A stretch of DNA of 19,192 nucleotides from Desulfobacteraceae bacterium (GTDB lineage: Bacteria; Desulfobacterota; Desulfobacteria; Desulfobacterales; SURF-15), in the NCBI GenBank assembly GCA_003599475.1, contig QZKK01000266.1, positions 1 through 19,192 on the forward strand, read 5' to 3'. A program made the position numbers and the translations under genes. This document shows, one piece after another, positions 1 through 7,207 of the stretch; position 1 is the first letter of the stretch; each line of letters starts with the position of its first letter. The notes beneath the pieces were generated by a model. It was not told the DNA's origin. It made no database searches and saw only the letters and a list, made by a program, of their open reading frames with translations.

Positions 1-18
1 CGTGTGCTCTTCCGATCT
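1..18. other. Illumina adapter remnant (artefact)
   Basis: The first 18 bases, CGTGTGCTCTTCCGATCT, equal the 3' end of the Illumina TruSeq read-2 adapter (known from memory). Native sequence appears to start at about base 19, where the alcohol dehydrogenase frame becomes meaningful (Q-L-L-K-V-A-G from base 21). The adapter should be trimmed and not read as biology. Confidence 0.95.
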
Positions 19-512
19 TCCAACTGTTGAAGGTTGCCGGCTGCGGAAAGATCATCGCGGTGGATATCGAACCGGAAAAGCTCGATTTCGCGTTAAAAGT
101 CGGTGCCGACTCGGGGCTCAATCCGAAGGAGACGAATGTACCTGCCCGGGTTTTCGAGCTGACAAAAGACCGTGGAGCGGACATTGCTTTCGAGGTTGTG
201 GGAGTCGGGGATGCGGTCAATTGCGCAATCGAGAGCGTACGAAAAGGCGGGACGGTGACTTTGGTCGGAAATACAGCCCCGCGCATCGACTTCCCGCTTC
301 AATGGGTGGTCACACGAGAGCTGAAGCTTCAGGGAAGCTGTTCGATCCGAGGTGAATTCGAGGCGGTATTGGACCTCCTGGGCAGAGGGGTGATCGACAC
401 CCGAGTCATTCTAAGCGCAGTGGCGCCTCTATCCGAAGGAGCACAATGGTTCGAAAGGCTCTACAGGAAGGAAAAAGGGCTGATGAAGGTGATCCTCAAG
501 CCGGGCGCATGA
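19..512 (+). CDS. Zinc-type alcohol dehydrogenase, C-terminal part (5' truncated)
   Basis: This is the C-terminal ~163 residues of a medium-chain (GroES/Rossmann) dehydrogenase of the sorbitol/threonine dehydrogenase type, which oxidises alcohols or polyols with NAD(P). The part present begins inside the Rossmann fold. KIIAVDIEPEKLDFALKVGA is the second beta strand, with the acidic residue (D of AVDIE) that usually selects NAD over NADP. It is followed by GADIAFEVVG, the strand with KGGTVTLVGN, and the C-terminal return to the catalytic domain (LSEGAQWFERL). The catalytic zinc half is off the contig, so the substrate cannot be told. The TTG at base 27 is internal, not a start: the frame is open back to the adapter. 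The stop is 21 bp from the convergent neighbour's stop. Confidence 0.88.
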
Positions 513-533
513 GGTACGGCTGCGCGCTACGGC

Positions 534-1085
534 TTACGGAACTATTGAAGGACCACCGGGTTCGTTCTCCATTCGGTGGAGGGATTCGATGTCGGACGTT
601 CCAGTTCCATGCAGGATTCTCGATTTCTCCTGATCGTATTCTTCACGGGTAATCAGATCACTCTCAAGGAGGCGAGCCAGCTCGGAGAGATCCCGGATTC
701 GGGTGGTTTCAGGACCTTCCAGCCGGAGGAGCCCCTTGGCCGAGTGATCGACCGGTTTCGGTTCACCGGCCGATCCACCGATCTTTACAGAGGCAACCCC
801 ACCTAAAAAGCTCACTTCCACCGGCCGGCCGTCAAACATGGGGGATTTCAATGTCTCCTTCAGCGTTTTCCCCTGCATTCTAAGTTTCCTGTAGAAATAA
901 ACGGAACCGGAAAGAAGGATCAGGCTCCCTCCGAGAAATATCCAGAACATATAGTGGACGACACCACGGAAAAATATGACCAGCAGGCCGATTCCGGCAA
1001 CAAGCAGGAGATGGAGCGCCAAAATCAGATAGGCGATCATCACGCTTTTAAAGTAGCCGACGTTTTTGCCCCCGTCGTGCTTCAT
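534..1085 (-). CDS. Two-helix membrane protein with SHOCT-like C-terminal tail
   Basis: An uncharacterised inner-membrane protein of 183 aa. Two hydrophobic segments lie at about residues 14-38 (SVMIAYLILALHLLLVAGIG) and 43-64, with a short loop between them. A cytosolic part of ~115 residues follows. Near residues 130-157 it contains IRDLSELARLLESDLITREE followed by a charged helix, the pattern of the short SHOCT/oligomerisation motif found at the ends of many bacterial membrane proteins (leucines, then L-I-T-x-E-E-Y). The start chosen is the ATG at 1085, with GAGGG about 12 nt upstream. An ATG 36 nt further out (1121) is in frame but has no ribosome site and sits in an intergenic repeat. 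Function unknown. The gene is convergent with the dehydrogenase and divergent from the deacetylase-like gene. Confidence 0.72.
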   Translation of the reverse strand: MKHDGGKNVGYFKSVMIAYLILALHLLLVAGIGLLVIFFRGVVHYMFWIFLGGSLILLSGSVYFYRKLRMQGKTLKETLKSPMFDGRPVEVSFLGGVASVKIGGSAGEPKPVDHSAKGLLRLEGPETTRIRDLSELARLLESDLITREEYDQEKSRILHGTGTSDIESLHRMENEPGGPSIVP

Positions 1086-1119
1086 GATTTCATATGACCC
1101 TCGGAAGTTTGCGTCATCC

Positions 1120-1138
1120 AACCCGCAACCCGCAATTC
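1120..1138. repeat. Short acccgcaaccc word repeat
   Basis: AACCCGCAACCCGCAATTC is a degenerate tandem of a 7-8 bp unit. The same word family returns as a longer block at 5114-5180. It lies in the divergent spacer between the membrane protein and the deacetylase-like gene. Confidence 0.55.
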
Positions 1139-1274
1139 AGTTCACGCAGTCTACTCAAAACCCTTTGAATTTGCAAGCTGACCCTTGCCGGCAATCCGCA
1201 TCCTGTTGTAAAAAGGGTTCTCATGCAGGACAGAAACATCAGACCCGCGGCCGTTCTTATCTGTGGAGGTCTTG

Positions 1275-2360
1275 ATGGAGCGCCTGCGTCTCGCAGAGAA
1301 TCCACCGGTATCGCTTTGGGTCAAGACTGGAGCAGGAGAAAGAAGGAACAACATGATTCTATACGACCCCGGAAAGAGATTTGGTTTAATCGAATTCGGC
1401 ATCGAGATTCCGGTCGATCACAGCCGGCAATCAATGACTTTCGATGCATTGATGAAGGATCCGATGCTGGGAAGCATGAGATCTCGATGGCATATCGATA
1501 CCCTCAGTGAGAGCGCAGCAAGGGAAGACCTCCTGAGGGCTCATTCGAAAGCCTATGTGGATAAGCTTTTTTCCGAAGCTCTCGAGGGGGAGATCGTCAG
1601 AACATTTGAGCTCATCGATGAGAAAGGGGAATACTACCGTTACAATCCAAAAAATGCTTCTCTTCCGCTTGTCCGGCTATTCGACCGGATCCTGATGAAG
1701 GTCGGCGGTACCATCCAATGCTGCCGGACGGCTCTGGAAAATGGATTCTGCTTTTTTTTCGGCGGAGGAATGCACCATGCACAGAGGGATTTCGGAAACG
1801 GGTTCTGCATGTTGAACGACCTTGTGATCGCCGTTCGAAAACTGCAGGCGGAAAACAAAATCGAATCCACCTGGATCATCGATCTCGATGCGCACAAAGG
1901 CGATGGAACCGCCGCGATCACCCAAGGAGACGGGACGATCAAGACTTTGAGCATCCATATGGCGCAGGGATGGCCGCTGGACGGTCCGAAATATGACCGA
2001 AGCGGGAACTTAAATCCTTCTTTTATCCCGAGTGATGTCGATATCGGCATCGGAAGGGGAGAGGAGAATCTCTACTCGAAAAGGCTCGAAGAGGGTTTGA
2101 AAATTTTGGAGGAATCGGGCTTGCCGGATTTTGCCCTGGTTGTTTCAGGTGCCGATCCTTACGAAAAAGATGAGCTGCCTTCGGCCATGGCGCTTCGACT
2201 CACGCTTGCCCAGATGAAGGAAAGAGACCTGCTGGTCTATCGGTTCCTGCAGGAAAGGGAGATCCCTCGGGCATATGTTTCGGCCGGTGGGTACGGCAGA
2301 TCCGCATGGGAAGTCGATGCACAGTTTCTGAAGTGGGTGCTGAAGAAAAGGATGGGCTGA
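1275..2360 (+). CDS. Histone-deacetylase-fold zinc amidohydrolase
   Basis: A member of the arginase/deacetylase superfamily (HDAC, acetoin-utilisation AcuC, acetylpolyamine amidohydrolase), which removes acetyl groups from amines using Zn2+. All landmarks are present (361-aa numbering): the histidine pair in GGGMHHAQ (167-168), the GFC..ND block (~177-183), zinc ligands D205 and H207 in DLDAHKGDGT, the third ligand D294 in SGADPYEKDELP, and the catalytic tyrosine of GGY (338-340). The substrate in bacteria is usually an acetylated small molecule rather than histone; it cannot be told here. Start: ATG 1275 has a perfect GGAGGT 5 nt upstream. ATG 1353 (MILYDP) also has AGAAGGA and sits right at the first strand of the fold, so the protein may be 26 residues shorter. 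The phosphoesterase gene follows 11 nt downstream, suggesting one transcript. Confidence 0.9.
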   Translation: MERLRLAENPPVSLWVKTGAGERRNNMILYDPGKRFGLIEFGIEIPVDHSRQSMTFDALMKDPMLGSMRSRWHIDTLSESAAREDLLRAHSKAYVDKLFSEALEGEIVRTFELIDEKGEYYRYNPKNASLPLVRLFDRILMKVGGTIQCCRTALENGFCFFFGGGMHHAQRDFGNGFCMLNDLVIAVRKLQAENKIESTWIIDLDAHKGDGTAAITQGDGTIKTLSIHMAQGWPLDGPKYDRSGNLNPSFIPSDVDIGIGRGEENLYSKRLEEGLKILEESGLPDFALVVSGADPYEKDELPSAMALRLTLAQMKERDLLVYRFLQEREIPRAYVSAGGYGRSAWEVDAQFLKWVLKKRMG

Positions 2361-2371
2361 GTGAGTTCTCG

Positions 2372-2860
2372 ATGAAAATTGAAGACAAAGAGGGCCTTCG
2401 GATCGGGGTGCTTTCAGACACACACGGCCTCCTGCGCCCTGAAGCGGTCGATGCACTGGAGGGGACCGATCTTATCGTTCACGCGGGAGATATCGGAGAC
2501 GCGAAGGTGCTCGAATCGTTGAGAGCCTTGGCCCCGGTCGCCGCGGTCCGCGGGAACACGGACCGGGGAGAATGGACCGGAGATTTGCCTGAAACCGAAA
2601 TGGTTCAAATCGGCAACCGATGGTTATACATTCTCCATAACTTTTACGATCTCGATCTGGTACCGGAGGCAGCCGGCATCTCCGTTGTGATCTCGGGCCA
2701 CAGCCACAAGCCGTCCCTCCGGTCTGAAAACGGCGTCCTCTATCTGAACCCCGGCGGTGCCGGCCGCAGGCGCTTCGATTATCCGATCACGGTTGCCATC
2801 CTTGAATTTACGGAAGACAGCATCCTGCCTGAAATAATCAAAATCGACCCGGCGAAGTAG
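2372..2860 (+). CDS. YfcE/MJ0936-type metallophosphoesterase
   Basis: A small single-domain calcineurin-like phosphoesterase of 162 aa, normal for the YfcE family, which hydrolyses phosphodiesters with two metal ions in the cytoplasm. The full metal-binding set is visible in order: D-x-H in GVLSDTHG (~12-19), G-D-x-x-D in HAGDIGD, G-N-x-D in RGNTDRG, a conserved histidine in LHNF, and GHSH near the end, followed by the family's NPGG turn. Start: ATG 2372 (MKIEDKEG), 11 nt after the deacetylase stop, with only a weak GTGAG-type ribosome site, which fits translational coupling. The natural substrate is unknown for most members. Confidence is high in the family and low in any pathway. Confidence 0.93.
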   Translation: MKIEDKEGLRIGVLSDTHGLLRPEAVDALEGTDLIVHAGDIGDAKVLESLRALAPVAAVRGNTDRGEWTGDLPETEMVQIGNRWLYILHNFYDLDLVPEAAGISVVISGHSHKPSLRSENGVLYLNPGGAGRRRFDYPITVAILEFTEDSILPEIIKIDPAK

Positions 2861-2919
2861 GCGGTGAGCTTTAGCGGCACAGAGCGGAGTCCAAAGAGCA
2901 GAGAGAGTATTTTCTGCGC

Positions 2920-2947
2920 TTGACAATCCCTCCTCGCATGCTAATTT
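2920..2947 (+). promoter_or_regulatory. Sigma-70-like promoter for the Mrp gene
   Basis: A perfect TTGACA (2920-2925), a 16-nt spacer and TAATTT (2942-2947) preceded by TG-C, i.e. an extended -10 element. It lies ~75 nt before the Mrp ATPase start, so it separates that gene from the deacetylase/phosphoesterase pair. Sequence match only. Confidence 0.55.
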
Positions 2948-3020
2948 TCGGCCGGACGTTGAAAATGAGGTGCAACTTCGATTATTGCTTCGATATTTCG
3001 AGGAAAGGAACCGGAAGAAG

Positions 3021-3884
3021 ATGAAAGAAATGTTCAAGATGGAGAAACCACAGGGAGCAAGCTGTGGTACGGCAAACCGAAAAAATTCCCAGGACCATCT
3101 GGATGCCTCCGTGAAGGGATCTCTTGAAAAAATCAAAAATAAATTCCTGGTGATGAGCGGAAAGGGGGGAGTTGGAAAGACCAGCGTTTCGGTCAATATC
3201 GCGATTGCGCTTGCCGATAAGGGATTTAAGGTTGGTCTGATGGATGTGGACATTCACGGGCCGGATGTACCGAGGATGCTCGGATTGAATGGAATGCTGG
3301 ACCTCAACGAAAACCGGAAACTGATCCCCATGCAGTATTCGGAAAATCTCGCTGCGGTGTCGCTCGAAGCGCTCATCCCCAACAAAGACGATGCGATCAT
3401 CTGGCGTGGGCCGATGAAACACAATGTCATCCGCCAGTTCGTTTCCGATGTGGAATGGGGAAATCTCGACTACCTCATCATCGACTCTCCACCGGGGACC
3501 GGAGATGAGCCGCTGACCGTCGCTCAAACCATTTCCGATGCCAAGGCCATCATCGTTACGACCCCGCAGGAGATTTCTCTGGCCGATGTGAGGAAGTCGA
3601 TCAATTTCTGCAAGACCGTCTGTTTGGAAATTTTCGGGATCGTTGAAAATATGAGCGGCTTCGTCTGCCCGCACTGCGGAGAGACCGCCGATCTTTTCGG
3701 CTCCGGGGGAGGAGAAAAAACGGCGCATGCATTCGGTATTCCGTTTCTCGGAAAAATCCCGTTCGATCCGAAGGTCGTAAGCTGCGGCGATGCCGGCAAA
3801 TCCTATCGGGCCGTCCATCCGGATTCGCCGGTAACGAAGGCCTTCGATACGATCGCTGATAAGATCAGGGATGCAGGGGTATAA
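3021..3884 (+). CDS. mrp: Mrp/NBP35-family Fe-S cluster carrier ATPase
   Basis: A cytosolic P-loop ATPase that binds a [4Fe-4S] cluster and passes it to target enzymes. The 287 residues show the deviant Walker A motif GKGGVGKTS (47-55, signature lysine K48), DVDIHGPDVPRMLG (switch I region), IIDSPPGTGDEP (Walker B/switch II) and ENMSGFVCPHCGE with the CxxC pair (C216, C219) that bridges a cluster between two subunits. The ~40-residue N-terminal extension with an isolated cysteine (ASCGTAN) resembles the short cysteine-bearing leaders of Mrp in anaerobes; there is no MIP18/DUF59 domain. Start: ATG 3021 with AAAGGA 11 nt upstream. ATGs at 3030 and 3039 are alternatives. A good promoter lies just upstream. 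Family call is very secure. Confidence 0.95.
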   Translation: MKEMFKMEKPQGASCGTANRKNSQDHLDASVKGSLEKIKNKFLVMSGKGGVGKTSVSVNIAIALADKGFKVGLMDVDIHGPDVPRMLGLNGMLDLNENRKLIPMQYSENLAAVSLEALIPNKDDAIIWRGPMKHNVIRQFVSDVEWGNLDYLIIDSPPGTGDEPLTVAQTISDAKAIIVTTPQEISLADVRKSINFCKTVCLEIFGIVENMSGFVCPHCGETADLFGSGGGEKTAHAFGIPFLGKIPFDPKVVSCGDAGKSYRAVHPDSPVTKAFDTIADKIRDAGV

Positions 3885-3891
3885 ATCGAAG

Positions 3892-4063
3892 CAAATTCCA
3901 AGTACACAAGCATCAAATTTCAAACAATATTCAATATTCAAAAATCCAATAATCAAAAGAGGATGAGTTTAAATAGCGGCTGTTCGTTTGCTTTGGTTTT
4001 GGTTGAATATTTTTTCATTTAACTATTTTGCACGATTGTTTGAAATTTGATGCTTGGAATTTG
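3892..4063. repeat. Imperfect inverted repeat of the caaattccaagcatcaaat family
   Basis: Left arm 3892-3928 and right arm 4035-4063. Twenty-one bases (3908-3928, aagcatcaaatttcaaacaat) are exactly complementary to 4035-4055, and caaattcca at 3892-3900 pairs with 4055-4063. The left arm carries a 7-base insertion (agtacac) relative to the right. The ~106-nt AT-rich middle repeats aatattcaa words. It sits between the convergent stops of the Mrp and flavoprotein genes and could fold into a long hairpin acting as a terminator for both. Confidence 0.7.
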
Positions 4064-4093
4064 TGATTTCTTCCTCTTTTCTTCTTTCTCTTC

Positions 4094-4172
4094 GCCCTCT
4101 GCCCTCTGCGCTCTCAACTTCTCATCTTTCTTGGCTTCTTGTCCTTTCCGGCTTCAGACTTCTGACTTCCGG
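4094..4172. repeat. Pyrimidine-rich word repeats (gccctct; cttctgactt)
   Basis: Three tandem 7-mers (gccctct, gccctct, gcgctct) at 4094-4114 are followed by a pyrimidine-rich stretch and then cttcagacttctgacttcc at 4152-4170. Read on the minus strand, the last block runs into the end of the flavoprotein gene and encodes its final K-S-E-V and stop codon (4154-4156). Confidence 0.55.
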
Positions 4173-4999
4173 AACCACTTCCCATCCCTGCGATATTCTC
4201 CGGTGATTCGCCGCAGGGTTTCCTTCTGCTCGATGAAGCGGTTTTTCATCCCTTTGAGCCAGTCCCGGTGCTCGAAAACGTCTTCTTTCGTCAGAAACAG
4301 CTCATGGGCGCTCCTTTTGATTTCGAACACGGGCCGGCCCTCTTTCATGGAGAAAATGCCGGTATTGCTGCACAGCATGCAGCGCACGGTCGCATGATCG
4401 ATAAACCGGAAGGTATCGCCTCCGCAGTTCGGACAAGCGGGTTGTCTATTCAGGGGCTTGTCTGACAGTAAGGATAAAGCCAGTTTTTCTGCGATCTTCT
4501 TGTTTTTCTCATCGATAAAAATCTCGCCGAGAAGCGCCCCGTAAACGACAGCCGTCATCTTGATATCGGCGAGGATCATTTTCAGAAAACTTTCGATTCC
4601 CAGCCGGGAGTAGCCCTCCTTGCCCTCGATACCGGCAACACAGACACCGACAGCCGGTTTGGCCCACAGTCTTTCGGTATGTGCATAAAAGGCAAGCCCC
4701 CGGTCGATGAACTGTTTGAGACAGGCGTTGGGACCCAGAAAGTAGGTCGGGGCGGCCAATACGAGTGCATCGGCATTCAGGATGGAGTTCAAAACGAAAT
4801 AAAAGTCGTCTTTCTGGTGACAGCCCTCTTCCTGAAAGAGGCATTGATAGCATCCGCGGCACGGCTCGATGTTGAAATCGGAGAGGCGAAGGAGATCGAG
4901 TTCGTGCGGGATGACGATTTGTCGGCTGATTTCCTTGATCATGATCTCACAATTTCCCGATTTCCGGGGAGAGCCGACGATCCCGAGTATTTTTTTCAT
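4154..4999 (-). CDS. Iron-sulfur flavoprotein with C-terminal zinc ribbon
   Basis: A flavodoxin-fold, FMN-binding reductase of the NADPH-dependent FMN reductase/iron-sulfur flavoprotein family, used for low-potential electron transfer in anaerobes. Residues 1-180 form the flavodoxin domain: KKILGIVGSPRKSGN is the phosphate-binding loop and AAPTYFLGPNACLKQFIDR the flavin-contact segment. The compact CxxCxxCx6C cluster motif (C47, C50, C53, C60) would bind [4Fe-4S]. An extra tail of ~90 residues adds CPNCGG (C189, C192) and CMLC (C207, C210), a likely zinc ribbon or rubredoxin-like site that classic members lack. Start: ATG 4999 with GAGGA 8 nt upstream. An upstream ATG (5077) has no ribosome site. 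It stands alone on its strand; the redox partner is unknown. Confidence 0.88.
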   Translation of the reverse strand: MKKILGIVGSPRKSGNCEIMIKEISRQIVIPHELDLLRLSDFNIEPCRGCYQCLFQEEGCHQKDDFYFVLNSILNADALVLAAPTYFLGPNACLKQFIDRGLAFYAHTERLWAKPAVGVCVAGIEGKEGYSRLGIESFLKMILADIKMTAVVYGALLGEIFIDEKNKKIAEKLALSLLSDKPLNRQPACPNCGGDTFRFIDHATVRCMLCSNTGIFSMKEGRPVFEIKRSAHELFLTKEDVFEHRDWLKGMKNRFIEQKETLRRITGEYRRDGKWFRKSEV

Positions 5000-5113
5000 C
5001 AGTCGATCCTCATTGTCTGTGCAGTCCTGGCTGTGCCGCTTGCGGCATTTATCGAGAACGAGACTCGTCATTTTCATAGAAGGTGACGGGTATCAGATGT
5101 CAGAAGACGGATG

Positions 5114-5180
5114 ACCCGTAATCCGCAATCCCGCCTCGGCGGGATAACCCGCAACCCGCGACGCGTAACGCGCAACGCGT
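5114..5180. repeat. Degenerate acccgcaaccc/acgcgtaacg repeat block
   Basis: A run of 7-8 bp words (acccgta, atccgca, atcccgc, aacccgc, aacccgcg, acgcgta, acgcgca, acgcgt), with a small hairpin inside (cccgc-ctcg-gcggg, 5130-5143). The flanking 5094-5110 (atcagatgtcagaagac) belongs to the other word family seen near 4160. The block fills most of the 315-nt divergent spacer between the flavoprotein and pyrD genes. I see no convincing promoter in the rest (5181-5314). Confidence 0.6.
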
Positions 5181-5314
5181 TTATCTCATGGATTGTGATT
5201 TTTTTCAAATCGATGTAAAAATCAGTATCGGGCTTTTGAAGGCTTTGCCGCTGAAGCCTGAAAACTCAAACCGGGTTCTGCCTTTGACATCGCGAGGAGG
5301 CTCCAAAAAAATCT

Positions 5315-6277
5315 GTGACAAAAAAGACACCAGCAAAAGAAAACCCTTCGGACAGTCCGAACCTGCAGGTCGATATCGGAGGTTTGCGCCTGAAGAACCC
5401 GGTGATGACCTGCTCCGGAACCTTCGGGTATGGGAAAGAGTTTGCCCCCTACCTCGATTTGAATCGAATCGGCGGCATCGTCGCCAAAGGGCTCTCGCTT
5501 GAGCCGTCCAGGGGAAATCCGCCTCCGAGAATCGTCGAGACTCCCTGCGGCATGCTCAATGCGATCGGTCTGGAAAATGTCGGCATCGAGGCGTTTGTAA
5601 GGGAGAAACTGCCTTTTCTGAAGACCCTGTCGACTCCGATTTTCGTAAACATATACGGGAAAACCATCGAGGAGTATGCGGAACTCGCAAAGCGGGTCGA
5701 TGAGATTGAAGGGATCGCCGGGATCGAAGTCAACATCTCATGCCCTAACGTAAAGGCCGGCGGATGTCTTTTCGGACAGGATCCCAAGATCGTCCATCTG
5801 CTGGTAAAGACGGTGAGAAAGCGGACGAAGTACCCGTTGATGATCAAGCTCAGCCCCAACGTTTCCGATATCACGGTGATCGCCCGAAGCGCCGAAGAGG
5901 GGGGGGCCGATGCATTGTCCCTGATCAACACGATTACCGGGATGGCCGTCGATATCAATACCCGCCGGCCGGTTCTTGCCAATGTCACCGGAGGCCTTTC
6001 GGGTCCGGCCATAAAGCCGATCGCTCTGCGGATGGTCTGGCAGGCGGTCAATTCTGTAGAGATTCCCGTCGTCGGAATCGGCGGCATCATGAGCGCCAGG
6101 GACGCCCTCGAGTTTCTGATTGTCGGAGCCCGAGCGATACAGGTGGGGACCGCAAACTTCGTCAACCCCCGAGCGGCTGTCGATATCGTCGAGGGAATCG
6201 AAGCCTATCTGATTGAAAAAAACTTGAGCAAAATTACGGACGTCATCGGAAGCCTTGAGATTCAGTCTTCTTTTTGA
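5315..6277 (+). CDS. pyrD: Dihydroorotate dehydrogenase, class 1B catalytic subunit
   Basis: An FMN-dependent TIM-barrel enzyme that oxidises dihydroorotate to orotate in pyrimidine synthesis. The 320 residues carry the family order: NPVMTCSGTFGYG (~28-40), KGLSLEPSRGNPPPR, the active-site loop EVNISCPNVKAGG with catalytic cysteine C143 (cysteine rather than serine marks class 1), MIKLSPNV, LSLINT and the C-terminal FMN-phosphate loops GIGGI and GARAIQVGTA. Class 1B normally works as a heterotetramer with the electron-transfer subunit PyrK. No pyrK is next to it, so it must be elsewhere or another partner serves. Start: GTG 5315, the only plausible one, with strong GAGGAGG but at an unusually long spacing (14 nt). 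The first ~15 residues are non-conserved. The rubrerythrin-like gene follows 13 nt later. Confidence 0.95.
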   Translation: MTKKTPAKENPSDSPNLQVDIGGLRLKNPVMTCSGTFGYGKEFAPYLDLNRIGGIVAKGLSLEPSRGNPPPRIVETPCGMLNAIGLENVGIEAFVREKLPFLKTLSTPIFVNIYGKTIEEYAELAKRVDEIEGIAGIEVNISCPNVKAGGCLFGQDPKIVHLLVKTVRKRTKYPLMIKLSPNVSDITVIARSAEEGGADALSLINTITGMAVDINTRRPVLANVTGGLSGPAIKPIALRMVWQAVNSVEIPVVGIGGIMSARDALEFLIVGARAIQVGTANFVNPRAAVDIVEGIEAYLIEKNLSKITDVIGSLEIQSSF

Positions 6278-6290
6278 AAGGGGAGGAGCC

Positions 6291-6758
6291 ATGAAATTCG
6301 AGAATCTTCAGGAGATCATCGATTTTGCGATCGAAAAGGAGATCGAAGCCGCGGCTTTTTACGAGGAGGTCAGCGGGCGTGAAGAGATGTCGGGGGCCAG
6401 GGAAATGCTGCTGGAGTTTGCCGGGCAGGAGAAAAAACACCGGAAAATGCTCGAGGAGCTGAAGGAAAAGGGCGCTGTGGAGGGGATTTCGGATTACCGG
6501 TTGAAATGGATCCCGGACATCAAACGGAGCGATTACATGGTCGACCTGCAGTATCAAAAGGGGATGGATTACCACGAACTGCTCATGCTGGCCATGAAGC
6601 GGGAAGAAAAAGCACTCGCCCTATACAATCGCCTTCTTGCGCAGACGGAAGGAAAAAACGCAAAGAAGCTTTTCAAAGTGCTCTGCCAGGAAGAGGCCAA
6701 ACACAAGCTTGCCCTGGAGACAAAATACGACGACTACATGGCGCAGATGGGGGATTGA
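6291..6758 (+). CDS. Rubrerythrin-like ferritin-family diiron protein
   Basis: A four-helix-bundle protein of 155 aa with two repeats of the erythrin diiron motif: E17-x6-Y24 with E47-x-x-H50 (GQEKKH), and E105-x6-Y112 with E135-x-x-H138 (EEAKH). Rubrerythrins of this kind reduce peroxide in anaerobes. This one has no C-terminal rubredoxin (no cysteine pairs), so its electron donor would be a separate protein, and storage or iron-handling roles are also possible. Start: ATG 6291 behind a perfect GGGGAGGAG, 13 nt after pyrD, so the two are probably co-transcribed. The stop lies 10 bp from the stop of the convergent operon, leaving no room for a separate terminator. Confidence 0.92.
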   Translation: MKFENLQEIIDFAIEKEIEAAAFYEEVSGREEMSGAREMLLEFAGQEKKHRKMLEELKEKGAVEGISDYRLKWIPDIKRSDYMVDLQYQKGMDYHELLMLAMKREEKALALYNRLLAQTEGKNAKKLFKVLCQEEAKHKLALETKYDDYMAQMGD

Positions 6759-6768
6759 CGGTCATCTC

Positions 6769-7149
6769 CTAACTGGTCAGCGGAAGCACCCTGTCGAGCC
6801 TATAGAAGACCAGAAACCGTGCCTCTCCGGCCGACGCTTGGTCGTATTCGGGAATTGAACGTTCCGAGATCCTCCCGCCGGCGGCCTCTTCCTCCCGAAT
6901 CTTCGTAAGGAAGAGGCGCACCCCTTTGTACCCATGGCCGGCCTCGATGTACAGGTAGGCGGCATGGGGATTTGACAGTGTGTTGTAATGGGTCAGCCTG
7001 TCCGCCATGGCAAATACCAGAGTGCCGTCGCCGGCAAAGTGCGGGCGGGCGTAAAGGGCGGCGTCCACTTTGCCCAGCCCGTCGGCAGTCGCCAGGACGC
7101 CGAGGCCCGGGGTGGTTTCAAAATAAGTCTTCAACTCCGTTTTTTCCAT
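6769..7149 (-). CDS. PPOX-fold (pyridoxamine-phosphate-oxidase-like) flavoprotein
   Basis: A short split-barrel protein of 126 aa of the pyridoxamine 5'-phosphate oxidase-like superfamily. These bind FMN, F420 or haem and carry out small redox reactions in the cytoplasm. Visible pattern: GLGVLATADGLGKVDAALYA (strands 1-2), GTLVFAMADRLTHYNTLSNP (the flavin-contact segment) and HAAYLYIEAGHGYKGVRLFL. It is about the size of the single-domain members and too short for true PdxH. Start: ATG 7149 with AAAGGAG 5-6 nt upstream. It is the last gene of the leftward operon, 58 nt after the lipoprotein gene. Substrate unknown. Confidence 0.85.
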   Translation of the reverse strand: MEKTELKTYFETTPGLGVLATADGLGKVDAALYARPHFAGDGTLVFAMADRLTHYNTLSNPHAAYLYIEAGHGYKGVRLFLTKIREEEAAGGRISERSIPEYDQASAGEARFLVFYRLDRVLPLTS

Positions 7150-7207
7150 CACGCTCCTTTCGAACCGCAACAGCGCGCGTATTCCCGCAGCTTGCATTCT
7201 TTTTCCT

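Noticed and set aside
2982..3956. 324-codon open frame on the minus strand
   Set aside because: It is the antisense shadow of the Mrp ATPase gene, which has every family motif; the minus translation resembles no family.
5114..5180. Possible CRISPR array
   Set aside because: Units are only 7-8 bp, degenerate and without spacers.
5449..6165. 238-codon open frame on the minus strand
   Set aside because: Antisense shadow of pyrD; no ribosome site or recognisable motif.
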